Positions 1 to 8,127 of a DNA stretch of 34,990 bases are shown in pieces. The translations under genes and the position numbers were made by a program. Source of the stretch: an uncultured Flavobacteriales bacterium. GTDB lineage: Bacteria > Bacteroidota > Bacteroidia > Flavobacteriales_D > Sanyastnellaceae. The stretch spans positions 1 to 34,990 of the forward strand of contig CAJXHE010000012.1 of NCBI GenBank assembly GCA_913051865.1, given 5' to 3'. Every line of letters starts with the position of its first letter. Position 1 is the first letter of the stretch. The notes under the pieces were generated by a model that was given only the letters and a program-made list of their open reading frames with translations, was not told the DNA's origin and did not search any database.

Positions 1-2
1 CT

Positions 3-1583
3 ATAGGGGAATCGAGAGTACGGATCAAACACTGGCTTACAGTACAAAGTAGAACGGATGATCCAGAAAAGAGTGGTTTGGTGGCGCTGATAGATCAGAC
101 GATACCCATTCAGTATTCTATTCTCAAAAATATGGAATTTGCATGGGATGAAAATGCGAAGGTTCAGCTCGACAGTCTTCAAAATGATTTAGATTATCTC
201 TTTATCGCGTATAACGAGATTATGCGTTTGCTTCCCGATTTTTCTAGCTATGACAATCCAATCGCGATGATGGATGCGGAGTATTATGCTTTAGAGGGGT
301 CCAGTCTTCCTCTTTTTACGCAACGTATACGAGACAGATTGGATAAACTTACCAAATCCCAAAATGCATCTCTTCTCGCATCCACAGGCCGAATGGAGAA
401 ACTTGGAGACGATCTTAATACTTATGCTGGCTCTGTTGCGCTTTTGGTTTTAATCCTGGGAATTATTGTGGGGCTGGCAGTCACACGCTCCATTCTCATA
501 CCAGTTAGGCAGTTAAAACGTGCTGTATTGTATATGGGGCAAGGTAAAGAGCCTGATGGACCTGTTCCCATCACACCCGATGAAATAGGTGACATGGCAG
601 TCGCTGTTAATAGACTTGCCGAAGGTCTCCACAAAACAAGAGTCTTCTCTCAAGAAGTGGGTTCGGGAAATTTTAACGCGCCATACGCGCCATTAAGTGA
701 TGCGGATTCTCTCGGCCATGCACTTCTAAGTATGAGGGACGATTTGGCGACCACCGAAAGAGAACTTGAAATAAAAGTAGAAAACAGAACGGCTGAGATG
801 AGCGAACAGAAACAACGTGCTGAAGATCTTTTAAGCGATTTACAGGATAGTATTAGTTACGCGTTACGGATTCAAACGGCGATTCTTCCTACACAAAAAG
901 AAGTGTCAGAGGTGTTTGATCAGGCTTCTGTGTTTTATCGTCCCCGAGATATCGTAAGTGGAGATTTTTATTTTTTTCACTCGGTGGGCAGAGTGAGACT
1001 TCTGGCAGCAGTTGATTGTACAGGCCATGGGGTTCCTGGAGCATTTATGAGTTTGGTGGGATACAATGCTTTGACGCATGTCACGAAAGTGTTCACGCAG
1101 CCTTGGAAAATTCTTGACAAACTCAATTCTGCAGCTTTGGATGTCCTTCGTTCAGAGTCTTCTCCTACCCATTTGCAGGACGGTATGGATTTGGCTATGA
1201 TTGCTGTCGATATGGAGAAAATGGAGCTTCAATTTGCGGGGGCAAATAATCCACTTTATATCGTACGTGACGGTGAATTACACGAGCTTAAACCTGATAA
1301 ATTTGCGATTGCATCTTTCGAACCAGGGTCGAAAAATTATTCGGAACAAACCTTTGCTTTACAAACGGGCGATACAATTTTTGCTTCAACAGATGGCTTT
1401 GTGGACCAGTTTGGGGGCCCTTCAGGCAAGAAGTTTATGCGCAGAAGGTTTAGAGAACTGATTATTCGGGTTTCTATGCTGCCAATTTCGGAACACAACG
1501 ACGAATTTTCTCGTGTATTCGATGATTGGAAATCGAAAGAAGAACAGGTTGATGATGTTCTTATTGTAAGTATTAGAGTATGA
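3..1583 (+). CDS. HAMP / SpoIIE-type PP2C serine/threonine phosphatase, 5' partial
   Basis: This is the 3' part of a membrane-bound signalling phosphatase. The frame is open to the left edge, so the true start lies outside the window; the TTG at 78 and the GTG at 81 are only internal codons. The visible protein begins with an extracytoplasmic helical sensor segment. One membrane helix follows (about nt 425-495), then a HAMP linker with the typical PDEIGDM stretch, and a coiled coil (about nt 740-850) ending in the SISYALRIQ motif. The C-terminal SpoIIE/PP2C domain carries metal-binding signatures RPRDIVSGDF, DCTGHGVPG and, near the end, ASTDGF. Such proteins dephosphorylate serine or threonine on partner proteins, often anti-anti-sigma factors, in response to a sensed stimulus. 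No partner kinase or STAS protein is in the window. The stop overlaps the ClC start by four bases (ATGA), so the two are probably co-translated. The domain call is firm; the stimulus and target are unknown. Confidence 0.9.
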   Translation: MGESRVRIKHWLTVQSRTDDPEKSGLVALIDQTIPIQYSILKNMEFAWDENAKVQLDSLQNDLDYLFIAYNEIMRLLPDFSSYDNPIAMMDAEYYALEGSSLPLFTQRIRDRLDKLTKSQNASLLASTGRMEKLGDDLNTYAGSVALLVLILGIIVGLAVTRSILIPVRQLKRAVLYMGQGKEPDGPVPITPDEIGDMAVAVNRLAEGLHKTRVFSQEVGSGNFNAPYAPLSDADSLGHALLSMRDDLATTERELEIKVENRTAEMSEQKQRAEDLLSDLQDSISYALRIQTAILPTQKEVSEVFDQASVFYRPRDIVSGDFYFFHSVGRVRLLAAVDCTGHGVPGAFMSLVGYNALTHVTKVFTQPWKILDKLNSAALDVLRSESSPTHLQDGMDLAMIAVDMEKMELQFAGANNPLYIVRDGELHELKPDKFAIASFEPGSKNYSEQTFALQTGDTIFASTDGFVDQFGGPSGKKFMRRRFRELIIRVSMLPISEHNDEFSRVFDDWKSKEEQVDDVLIVSIRV

Positions 1584-3343
1584 TTAACATCCTAAGTTCT
1601 AAGGCTTGGGAATTCCTGAAGTCGGATCGGGCTATATTACTATGGGCAAGTGCAGTGGGCGTTCTTGCGGGGCTCGTGGCTGTCTTGCTTAAGAATGGCG
1701 TGAGTTTCATTAGGTCAGGCATTTTCTCAGCCCAAACCTACTCCGGTTGGTCTCCTCTTTTGGGTTTTGGTCCGATAATAGGGTTGTTGCTGACTGCTTG
1801 GTTTGTGCGTAAAGTTCTTGGAGGTGTTCATCCCGGTGGTGGTATTCCTGCAACCCTGCATGCCCTTTCTACAAGGCGAGGAGCTTTAAAACGGACTTGG
1901 CTTTTTGCACCTGTAGTCACCAGTATTTTGTCTGTGGGGTTTGGAGGTTCTGGTGGCCTTGAGGCACCTGCAGTTCAGGCTGGGGCAACAATTGGTTCCG
2001 AACTTGCTTCACGGACGAAGAAGAACTTCCAACGCCGCAGATTGCTTATCGCATGCGCTGCAACAGCGTCATTGGCAGCCATGTTTAAGGCTCCCGTAGC
2101 TGCGCTTCTATTTGCTGTGGAAGTGATCATGATAGACCTAACTGCTGCGAGTTTGGTTCCCCTCATATTCGCGTCTTTGGCATCACTTCTAACGGCTTAT
2201 TTTCTGATTGAAGGTGAAGATATTTTGGCCGTCACAAAACTATCTCCCTTTGCTATTAACCGTTTGCCATTTTACATTTCTCTCGGCTTGTTTGCAGGCC
2301 TTGGTTCAGTCGTTTTCACGCGCCTTTACCTTTTATCTTCACGGGCAGTTTCACGGTTCAAAACACCCCTCACAAGAATTCTTTGCTCAGGTGTAATTGT
2401 TGGCTGGGCTGTCGCAAGTTTTCCCTCGTTATATGGTGAAGGTTATGAAGTTGTAAATTCACTCTTTATGGGGTATTCTGATGCACTGGCAAACGAACTC
2501 ATACCACAGATCAATGCCCAAGGTCTTACATTGTTAGGCGTTCTATTTATTGCTTGGGCTTTAAAACCTATTCTCACAGGGCTTACAGTTGGTGCTGGTG
2601 GTGTTGCGGGGGTATTTGCGCCTGCTATTTTCGGCGGTGCCCTCCTCGGTTACATTTTTGCTTTGTCTACAAATCTTATTTTTGGACCAGACACGATACC
2701 GATAGGCAATGCTGTTTTGGCAGGGATAGGTGGCATGACAGCTGGGGTACTTCACGCCCCGTTGACAGCCATATTTCTGGCTTCAGAAATCAGTGGCGGG
2801 TATGAACTCTTCGTACCGTTAATGCTCTGTGCAGCTATCAGCTATTTGGTGTCTAAATTTCTAGTCAAAAACAGCATTTACACTCACGAACTGGCTGAAA
2901 GAGGAGAGTTATTGACCCATGATAAAGACCAAAATGTGCTCACGCTTATGACACTCACGGATGAAATCGAGACAGATTTTATCCCTGTCATGCCAGAAAA
3001 CACATTGGGTGTTTTAGTTCGTGTTATAGCAAAAAGCCAACGTAATCTCCATCCTGTAGTGGATAAAAGAGGTATGCTTAAGGGCTTAATTGACCTTCAA
3101 GATATACGTGAAATTATGTTTGACAGAGATCGATATGATTCTGTCACAGTTCTTGACTTAATGGTCGTTCCCGATAAACTGATTGTTCTCGATGACAAAA
3201 TGGATGCTGTGATGTCTAAGTTTGAGAGCAGCGGGGCATGGAATCTTCCGGTTATCGATTCTAAGGGCAAATACATCGGCTTCGTGTCTCGATCAAAACT
3301 ATTTAATGCCTACCGTCGATGGTTAAAGGCCACCAGTGGGTGA
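1580..3343 (+). CDS. ClC-family chloride channel/transporter with C-terminal CBS pair
   Basis: A 587-residue inner-membrane anion transporter. Residues 1-435 form the ClC core. GGGIP at 86-90 stands in for the family GSGIP, so the chloride-coordinating Ser is Gly. GLEAP at 126-130 keeps the gating Glu (E128), GVFAP at 344-348 matches GxFxP, and Y434 matches the central pore Tyr. The position of the internal proton Glu of ClC antiporters appears to be Val (V182, next to E181), as in ClC channels. Residues from about 465 to 585 form two CBS domains that usually bind adenine nucleotides and modulate gating. The ATG overlaps the upstream phosphatase stop (ATGA), and no Shine-Dalgarno sequence is visible. 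It converges on the hydrolase gene with only 14 bases between them. Family identity is certain. Whether it is a channel or an H+/Cl- exchanger is open; it lacks the features I know for fluoride-specific ClC-F proteins. Confidence 0.93.
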   Translation: MINILSSKAWEFLKSDRAILLWASAVGVLAGLVAVLLKNGVSFIRSGIFSAQTYSGWSPLLGFGPIIGLLLTAWFVRKVLGGVHPGGGIPATLHALSTRRGALKRTWLFAPVVTSILSVGFGGSGGLEAPAVQAGATIGSELASRTKKNFQRRRLLIACAATASLAAMFKAPVAALLFAVEVIMIDLTAASLVPLIFASLASLLTAYFLIEGEDILAVTKLSPFAINRLPFYISLGLFAGLGSVVFTRLYLLSSRAVSRFKTPLTRILCSGVIVGWAVASFPSLYGEGYEVVNSLFMGYSDALANELIPQINAQGLTLLGVLFIAWALKPILTGLTVGAGGVAGVFAPAIFGGALLGYIFALSTNLIFGPDTIPIGNAVLAGIGGMTAGVLHAPLTAIFLASEISGGYELFVPLMLCAAISYLVSKFLVKNSIYTHELAERGELLTHDKDQNVLTLMTLTDEIETDFIPVMPENTLGVLVRVIAKSQRNLHPVVDKRGMLKGLIDLQDIREIMFDRDRYDSVTVLDLMVVPDKLIVLDDKMDAVMSKFESSGAWNLPVIDSKGKYIGFVSRSKLFNAYRRWLKATSG

Positions 3344-3357
3344 GTCAAAAAAAATAG

Positions 3358-4137
3358 CTAGCTTAAGAATTCACTTGTGATTTCAAAAAACAATTCAGGC
3401 TCCTGCGCGTGAAGCCAATGTCCAGAATTTTCTAAACTCGCGGTTTCTAGTTGCAGGTATAGGCTTTCGACTTCTGAGATATCTCCTTCGTTTACATATT
3501 CAGATTTCCGACCGTATATAAACAGTGTTGGAAGGGTGTTGATGGTCAGATCTATTTTTTCTGTAATACGGAGAATTGTCTTACTCAGGACATCGACATT
3601 AAACCTCCACGAGAAACCTCCACTTTTTTCGCGTCTTAAACTTTTCATTAAAAATGGGATTAATACACTGTCATTTCCCAGACTTGATTTTAAGTCCAGC
3701 GAAACTTCCTCTCGGGAAGTGGCTTTTTCTGGCGAGGTTTTTTTTAAAGCTTCAAAGATGTGACCGTGATGAGGGAGGTAAGTTCTTGGAGCGATATCTG
3801 CGATGATTAACTTAGTGATCCTTTCAGGATGGTCTTCGGCGAAAGTCATGGCTGTTTTGCCTCCCATACTGTGCCCTATTATTGCCGTCTTTTCAATCTG
3901 ATGTTCATTCAAATATCCAAGTAAATCGTCAGACATCGCTGGATAATTGTGTGTGTCACTTTTGGGGCTTTGGCCGTGATTGCGTGCATCTACGAGGTGA
4001 ACTCTGAAATTTTCTGAATATCGTTTGGCGAGTGTGAGCCAATTGTCCGCACTGCCTAATAACCCATGCAGGATGATAAGGTCTGGAGCGTCGGAGTCTC
4101 CAATAATGCGACGATGTAATGTGACTGGTTTATTCAA
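3358..4137 (-). CDS. Alpha/beta-hydrolase (YbfF/ABHD11-like esterase)
   Basis: A cytoplasmic alpha/beta-fold hydrolase of about 259 residues. Visible motifs are the oxyanion-hole HGLLGS near the N-terminus, the VDARNHGQS loop typical of the YbfF/ABHD11 esterases, the nucleophile elbow GHSMGG, and a C-terminal catalytic His in [10 protein letters not shown]. The substrate is unknown; YbfF-like enzymes act on short acyl esters or acyl-CoA thioesters. Start choice: the first ATG (at 4203) would overlap pdxJ by 74 bases and add 22 residues outside the fold. A TTG at 4137 begins the protein just before the conserved VTLHRR strand and leaves an 8-base overlap with the pdxJ stop, so I prefer it. It sits directly downstream of pdxJ and is probably co-transcribed with it. 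Fold certain, start moderate, function general only. Confidence 0.85.
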   Translation of the reverse strand: MNKPVTLHRRIIGDSDAPDLIILHGLLGSADNWLTLAKRYSENFRVHLVDARNHGQSPKSDTHNYPAMSDDLLGYLNEHQIEKTAIIGHSMGGKTAMTFAEDHPERITKLIIADIAPRTYLPHHGHIFEALKKTSPEKATSREEVSLDLKSSLGNDSVLIPFLMKSLRREKSGGFSWRFNVDVLSKTILRITEKIDLTINTLPTLFIYGRKSEYVNEGDISEVESLYLQLETASLENSGHWLHAQEPELFFEITSEFLS

Positions 4138-4879
4138 GGCAGGAGAGATATTTTTCAACGGTATTTGAGAGACCAAAGTAGAGTGCGTCTGAAATGAGTG
4201 CATGCCCTATGCTTACTTCATCTAGAAAGGGAACGTTTTGTGAGAAGTCTCGGAGATTTGACAAATCAAGATCGTGCCCCGCGTTTACGCCCATGCCTAA
4301 TGCGTGCGCCAATGCTGAGGCTCTGGCATATGGAATGGCTGCGTCTGCGCCAATTTGGGGATGTTTAATCGCGAAAGCTTCTGTGTAGAGTTCGATTCTA
4401 TCTGTGCCAGTTAACGCTGCAGCCCTTATTCCTTCATCTGAGGTATCCATGAATAGACTTGTACGAATCCCAGCATTAGAAAATTGAACCAAAACACCAG
4501 TTAAGAACTCAAGATTACTAACGGTATCCCACCCCGCGTTACTTGTTAGTAAATCTGGTGGGTCAGGCACAAGTGTTACTTGCTCCGGTTTTACTTCAAG
4601 AACGAGTGCTATAAAATCTTCAGAGGGATACCCTTCAATATTGAATTCACAATTTACAACGGACCGTAAATCCCTTACATCCTGATAGGTTATATGGCGT
4701 TCATCGGGTCGTGGATGTACAGTTATACCCTCTGCACCGTACGATTGGATCCGTTCAGCAGCAAGCATGACATTTGGGACCGAACCCCCTCTCGCGTTTC
4801 GCAGGGTAGCAATTTTATTTACATTGACACTAAGTCTAGTGTTCAACGTTAAATTTTGTATCTTCGAGGTGTCTGACAT
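4130..4879 (-). CDS. pdxJ: Pyridoxine 5'-phosphate synthase
   Basis: PdxJ condenses 1-deoxyxylulose 5-phosphate with 3-amino-2-oxopropyl phosphate to make pyridoxine 5'-phosphate, the last ring-forming step of DXP-dependent vitamin B6 synthesis, in the cytoplasm. The 249-residue length fits the family (E. coli is about 243). Signatures run in order along the TIM barrel: [17 protein letters not shown] near the N-terminus, [37 protein letters not shown] and SIGHALI. A perfect TAnnTTTG promoter box lies only about 5 bases before the ATG, suggesting a leaderless or almost leaderless transcript. The gene starts 16 bases from the divergent CBS gene, so their control regions overlap. Confidence 0.97.
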   Translation of the reverse strand: MSDTSKIQNLTLNTRLSVNVNKIATLRNARGGSVPNVMLAAERIQSYGAEGITVHPRPDERHITYQDVRDLRSVVNCEFNIEGYPSEDFIALVLEVKPEQVTLVPDPPDLLTSNAGWDTVSNLEFLTGVLVQFSNAGIRTSLFMDTSDEGIRAAALTGTDRIELYTEAFAIKHPQIGADAAIPYARASALAHALGMGVNAGHDLDLSNLRDFSQNVPFLDEVSIGHALISDALYFGLSNTVEKYLSCLE

Positions 4880-4883
4880 TTGG

Positions 4884-4910
4884 CAAAATTAACTCATGAG
4901 AGCCCAGCAA
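4884..4910 (-). promoter_or_regulatory. Candidate Bacteroidota-type promoter of pdxJ
   Basis: On the minus strand, TTG (4910-4908) is followed after 16 bases by TAATTTTG (4891-4884), a perfect match to the -7 consensus TAnnTTTG. The spacing is one base below the usual 17-23. The box ends 4 bases before the pdxJ ATG, so transcription would begin at or near the start codon. Chance matches to the box alone are expected roughly once per 4 kb per strand; its placement in a 16-base divergent gap is what favours it. Confidence 0.45.
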
Positions 4911-5543
4911 CTTCTAACTTCGGACCTTCCTCTTTTACTCCCTATTGACACTGTGTCTAGCGCCATACAATTGATGGATGAATATAAGGTTTCTCACCTC
5001 CCGTTGGTCGTTGAGGATATGTTTAAGGGGCTTATTAATGAAGAAGATTTGCTGGAATGTGACAAAGATGCTGTACTCGCAGAAGTGGATACCCACCCCA
5101 TATTTGTGGACCCAAACATTCATATTTATGAAGTTATAGCCCAAATGGCTCAGGCCAAAATTGATGTCCTTCCCGTTGTGATTCAAGGAAAGTATATGGG
5201 TTGTATTGACAGAGGGTCAATCTTGAACTTTTTTGCTCAAGAAGCTGGATGGGCGTTAGAGGGGAGTATTGTCGTTTTGGAAATCCCTGCGGCGAATTAC
5301 AGTTTGTCAAAAATATCTCGTATCGTAGAAGAGAACGGCACCCGGATTACAAGTTTCAATATGAATCATCTCGATTCTGGTGATTTGGTCGTATCCTTGA
5401 AAGTAAATACCACGAACATCGCTACGATTATCGCTTCTTTTGAGAGGTTTGACTTTAAAGTTTTAAATTTCTATAATTCGCCCGAGGTTGAGGATGAAAT
5501 CCGCAACAAGTTTGACGCTTTTATGCGTTATCTCGAGTCTTGA
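4896..5543 (+). CDS. CBS-domain protein with C-terminal ACT-like domain
   Basis: A 215-residue soluble protein. Residues 1-55 and 60-118 form a CBS pair (SHLPLVV and DVLPVVIQG strands, each followed by a G(L/C)I(N/D) turn), the usual adenine-nucleotide sensor module. Residues about 122-195 read as an ACT-like regulatory fold: a VVLEI strand, a helix with ISRIVEENG, and a VVSLKV strand. There is no catalytic domain. It is followed after 14 bases by NAD kinase and starts divergently from pdxJ; I know this CBS/nadK neighbourhood from many Bacteroidota. That suggests, without proving, a regulatory link to NAD(P) or energy status. The ATG is chosen because the first CBS strand begins immediately after it. 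Confidence 0.85.
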   Translation: MRAQQLLTSDLPLLLPIDTVSSAIQLMDEYKVSHLPLVVEDMFKGLINEEDLLECDKDAVLAEVDTHPIFVDPNIHIYEVIAQMAQAKIDVLPVVIQGKYMGCIDRGSILNFFAQEAGWALEGSIVVLEIPAANYSLSKISRIVEENGTRITSFNMNHLDSGDLVVSLKVNTTNIATIIASFERFDFKVLNFYNSPEVEDEIRNKFDAFMRYLES

Positions 5544-5557
5544 TATAATTTTTAATC

Positions 5558-6436
5558 ATGCGAATAGCTCTATTTGGTAAACCCTTCCAACTGAAACACA
5601 ACGATGCTGTAAAGCATCTGGTGGATAGGATTATAGCAATTGATTCAACTGCGCTTTTTTACGGCGAGTTTAGAACTTTTCTCGAGCAGTCTATGTATTT
5701 GCCTGAATCATTGGGAACCTTTTCGGATTCTCATGAATTAAAAGGCTGTGATATCATTTTCTCTGTGGGAGGAGATGGCACCTTTTTGGAGTGTGTTACT
5801 TTGGCTTCGATACTGGGTGTTCCCATCATGGGGATCAATACGGGTACGCTTGGATTTCTGTCTAATGTAGGGACAGACTCAATCGATCAGGCGATGGATT
5901 CTATTGTTAACGGGACAACTTGGATTGACGAGCGTGCGCTTTTTAAAATTGAGGCGGAAGGTATGGATTTTGGGAACTTCCCCTACGCACTCAATGAAGT
6001 TTCGATTCACAAGAATGATACCGCGAGCATGGTCGTTGTGGAGGTCTATAGAAACGAAAAATTAGTGAATACATATTGGGCGGATGGATTACTTGTCTCC
6101 ACGGCTACCGGTTCTACAGCATATAGCCTAAGTGCTGGAGGGCCTATAATATCGCCAAGCTCCGATGTTGCTGTGATTACACCTTTGGCCCCGCATAACC
6201 TTACAAATCGACCCCTTGTCGTTCCTCTTGAAGGCGAAATTACGCTGTCTCCTGATGGAAGAGACGCGAGTTATCTTCTTTCTCTCGATAGCAGATCCTA
6301 TCACATTTCGCCAAAATGTAAAGTGCGAGTCAAGCCCGCGCCATTTAAAGTGAGGTTTGTCAATTTGGAACATCAAAACTTCTTTCACACCCTACGTTCA
6401 AAGATGCATTGGGGAATTGATCCACGTGAGCATTGA
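5558..6436 (+). CDS. nadK: NAD kinase
   Basis: NadK phosphorylates NAD+ on the 2'-hydroxyl of the adenosine ribose, using ATP or polyphosphate, to make NADP+; it is cytoplasmic and usually homotetrameric. The 292-residue protein has the family motifs in order: GGDGTFLE at 71-78, NTGTLGFL at 94-101, the NE pair at 146-147, and the NAD-binding block ADGLLVSTATGSTAYSLS at about 175-192. Length and motif spacing are standard for bacterial NadK. It lies 14 bases after the CBS/ACT-like gene and 45 bases before the PorG-like gene, in the same direction. Confidence 0.97.
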   Translation: MRIALFGKPFQLKHNDAVKHLVDRIIAIDSTALFYGEFRTFLEQSMYLPESLGTFSDSHELKGCDIIFSVGGDGTFLECVTLASILGVPIMGINTGTLGFLSNVGTDSIDQAMDSIVNGTTWIDERALFKIEAEGMDFGNFPYALNEVSIHKNDTASMVVVEVYRNEKLVNTYWADGLLVSTATGSTAYSLSAGGPIISPSSDVAVITPLAPHNLTNRPLVVPLEGEITLSPDGRDASYLLSLDSRSYHISPKCKVRVKPAPFKVRFVNLEHQNFFHTLRSKMHWGIDPREH

Positions 6437-6481
6437 AACAAAGCACAATCTCCACTACTTTCGTGCGTTAGTACACACACT

Positions 6482-7351
6482 ATGACCGCCACTAAACAAC
6501 AACCAACAACGTATCTAAAAATTCTGATGTGCCTATTCATGGCCACATTTGCATTTGATTCGTTTGCCCAAATTTTTCAAGGTGGCTCAAAAGAAATTGG
6601 ATATCAGATAGGTACCACTTATTACTTGGGGGATTTAAATCCGTCGAATCCTTTGGCAGGAAGACATCATGTCGTTCAAGGTGGATACTTTAGGCACAAC
6701 ATTAATTCTAGAATAGGTATTAGGTTACAACTTCTTCAAGGCACGATTGAAGCATGGGATGAGGACAGTAACAATGCTTGGACTCAGAATCGAAATCTGC
6801 ATTTTAGAAATAAACTGGTCGAGTTTTCTGTCTCAGGTGAGATCAATTACATCGATCATGTCATGGGGAATACCGACCACAGATTGACAGGGTACCTCAC
6901 CGCAGGGATCGCATATTTTACGCACGATCCCGAAGCAATGGACAGCTATGGGAATTGGCACCCATTGCAACCTCTCGGCACAGAAGGACAAGGATGGACA
7001 TTCGGGAATGATCCCTATAAACTCAATGGTATTGCGCTTCCATTCGGTATGGGGTTCAAAGTGAATCTGGGGCCGGCAATCGCATTTCAAATGGAGTGGG
7101 GGCTTAGGAAAACGTGGACGGATTATTTAGATGATGTAAGCACGTCGTATGTAAACCCTGTAGAGCTGAGACAAGCCAGAGGTGAACTCGCACTTGAAAT
7201 GGCTGACAGAATTTTAGACCTTCCCGACGAACTTTCTACTTCTCAAGGTCTTCAACGCGGAGATTCAGGGCTTGATGACAAGTATGGTTTTTTCCTTGCA
7301 TCAATTGCTTTCCGAGTGAGTAAAAAGCCGACATCTTGCTGGGAACAATGA
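6482..7351 (+). CDS. PorG-like outer-membrane beta-barrel protein (DUF6089 type)
   Basis: A 289-residue secreted protein. A signal peptide occupies about residues 1-29 (hydrophobic ILMCLFMATFAF, then SFAQ). The mature part begins with EIGYQIGTTYYLGDLNP, the hallmark of the DUF6089/PorG family, and continues with alternating strands and the conserved TWTDYLDDVS block before a short C-terminal strand. In Porphyromonas and Flavobacterium, PorG is an outer-membrane part of the type IX secretion system bound to the PorK/PorN ring; that role here is inferred by family. The stop TGA overlaps the uppS ATG (ATGA, 7348-7351). The position just before uppS and bamA is typical for the phylum and supports a role in outer-membrane assembly. 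Confidence 0.85.
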   Translation: MTATKQQPTTYLKILMCLFMATFAFDSFAQIFQGGSKEIGYQIGTTYYLGDLNPSNPLAGRHHVVQGGYFRHNINSRIGIRLQLLQGTIEAWDEDSNNAWTQNRNLHFRNKLVEFSVSGEINYIDHVMGNTDHRLTGYLTAGIAYFTHDPEAMDSYGNWHPLQPLGTEGQGWTFGNDPYKLNGIALPFGMGFKVNLGPAIAFQMEWGLRKTWTDYLDDVSTSYVNPVELRQARGELALEMADRILDLPDELSTSQGLQRGDSGLDDKYGFFLASIAFRVSKKPTSCWEQ

Positions 7352-8127
7352 GTGATTTCCAAATGACAGAAGCGGAAATGAAAGACCGTCTTGATCTGCT
7401 TCTTTCGACAGGGATAAACCCAAATGAAATGCCTAAGCATATCGCCATTATCATGGATGGGAATGGAAGATGGGCAAAAAACAGGGGTGAAGAAAGAATT
7501 TTTGGACATCTTAATGGTGTAGAATCTGTTCGGGCTGTTGTTGAGGCCGCCTTGCAAACTGGGGTGAGATACTTGACGCTATATGCCTTCAGTACCGAGA
7601 ACTGGAATCGACCTAAGGAAGAGGTCGCTGCACTGATGGATCTTTTGGTGACAACACTTGTGAAGGAAACAGAAGATTTAAAAGGAAAGGGTGTGTGTCT
7701 TAGCACCATAGGAGATATAAAGGCACTTCCAAAAGATTGTCAAGTTCAACTGAAGTCTACATCTGAATTAAATCCGGAGCCTCATCGTTTGGACTTAATT
7801 TTAGCTTTAAACTATAGCTCAAAGTGGGAGCTTATTGAGGCTATAAAAGATATTATTAGGGATGGTGTCAGTGAAGATGATGTGAATCCAGAGATGTTCG
7901 AAAGCTATTTAAAGACAGCTGGCATTCCTGACCCCGAACTTATGATAAGGACCTCAGGAGAACATAGGATAAGTAATTTCATGTTGTGGCAGTTAGCGTA
8001 TACAGAATTCCACTTTACGCCCGTACTTTGGCCTGATTTTCGTCGAGAACATTTTCTCGCAGCTATTTATGATTTTCAAAACCGAGAACGTCGCTTCGGC
8101 GGAGTTCCACAACAGACTGATAAATGA
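7348..8127 (+). CDS. uppS: Undecaprenyl diphosphate synthase (cis-prenyltransferase)
   Basis: UppS adds eight isoprene units in cis to farnesyl diphosphate to form the C55 carrier lipid for peptidoglycan and surface glycans. The protein (259 residues from the chosen start) has the cis-prenyltransferase signatures: IAIIMDGNGRWAK with the catalytic Asp, FSTENWNRP, and near the C-terminus DLMIRTSGE-like PELMIRTSGEHRISNF with the substrate-binding Arg residues, ending in RERRFGG. Start: the ATG at 7348 overlaps the preceding stop as ATGA, whereas the TTG at 7336 would add only four residues and is less likely. The stop overlaps the bamA start by four bases. Confidence 0.97.
   Translation: MSDFQMTEAEMKDRLDLLLSTGINPNEMPKHIAIIMDGNGRWAKNRGEERIFGHLNGVESVRAVVEAALQTGVRYLTLYAFSTENWNRPKEEVAALMDLLVTTLVKETEDLKGKGVCLSTIGDIKALPKDCQVQLKSTSELNPEPHRLDLILALNYSSKWELIEAIKDIIRDGVSEDDVNPEMFESYLKTAGIPDPELMIRTSGEHRISNFMLWQLAYTEFHFTPVLWPDFRREHFLAAIYDFQNRERRFGGVPQQTDK

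Noticed and set aside
1580-3343. Fluoride exporter (ClC-F) identity
   Set aside because: The pore Tyr and GLEAP/GVFAP motifs fit the chloride group, and there is no fluoride-riboswitch-like leader.
3344-3357. A-run between ClC and hydrolase as a shared terminator
   Set aside because: There is a T run on the minus strand after the hydrolase stop but no convincing GC stem before it; the evidence is too weak to annotate.
4138-4203. ATG-started N-terminal extension of the hydrolase, overlapping pdxJ
   Set aside because: It lies in the pdxJ coding sequence and adds residues outside the fold; the TTG at 4137 suits the family start.
7236-7709. 157-codon minus-strand open frame across the PorG-like/uppS junction
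   Set aside because: It is a shadow of two well-supported genes.
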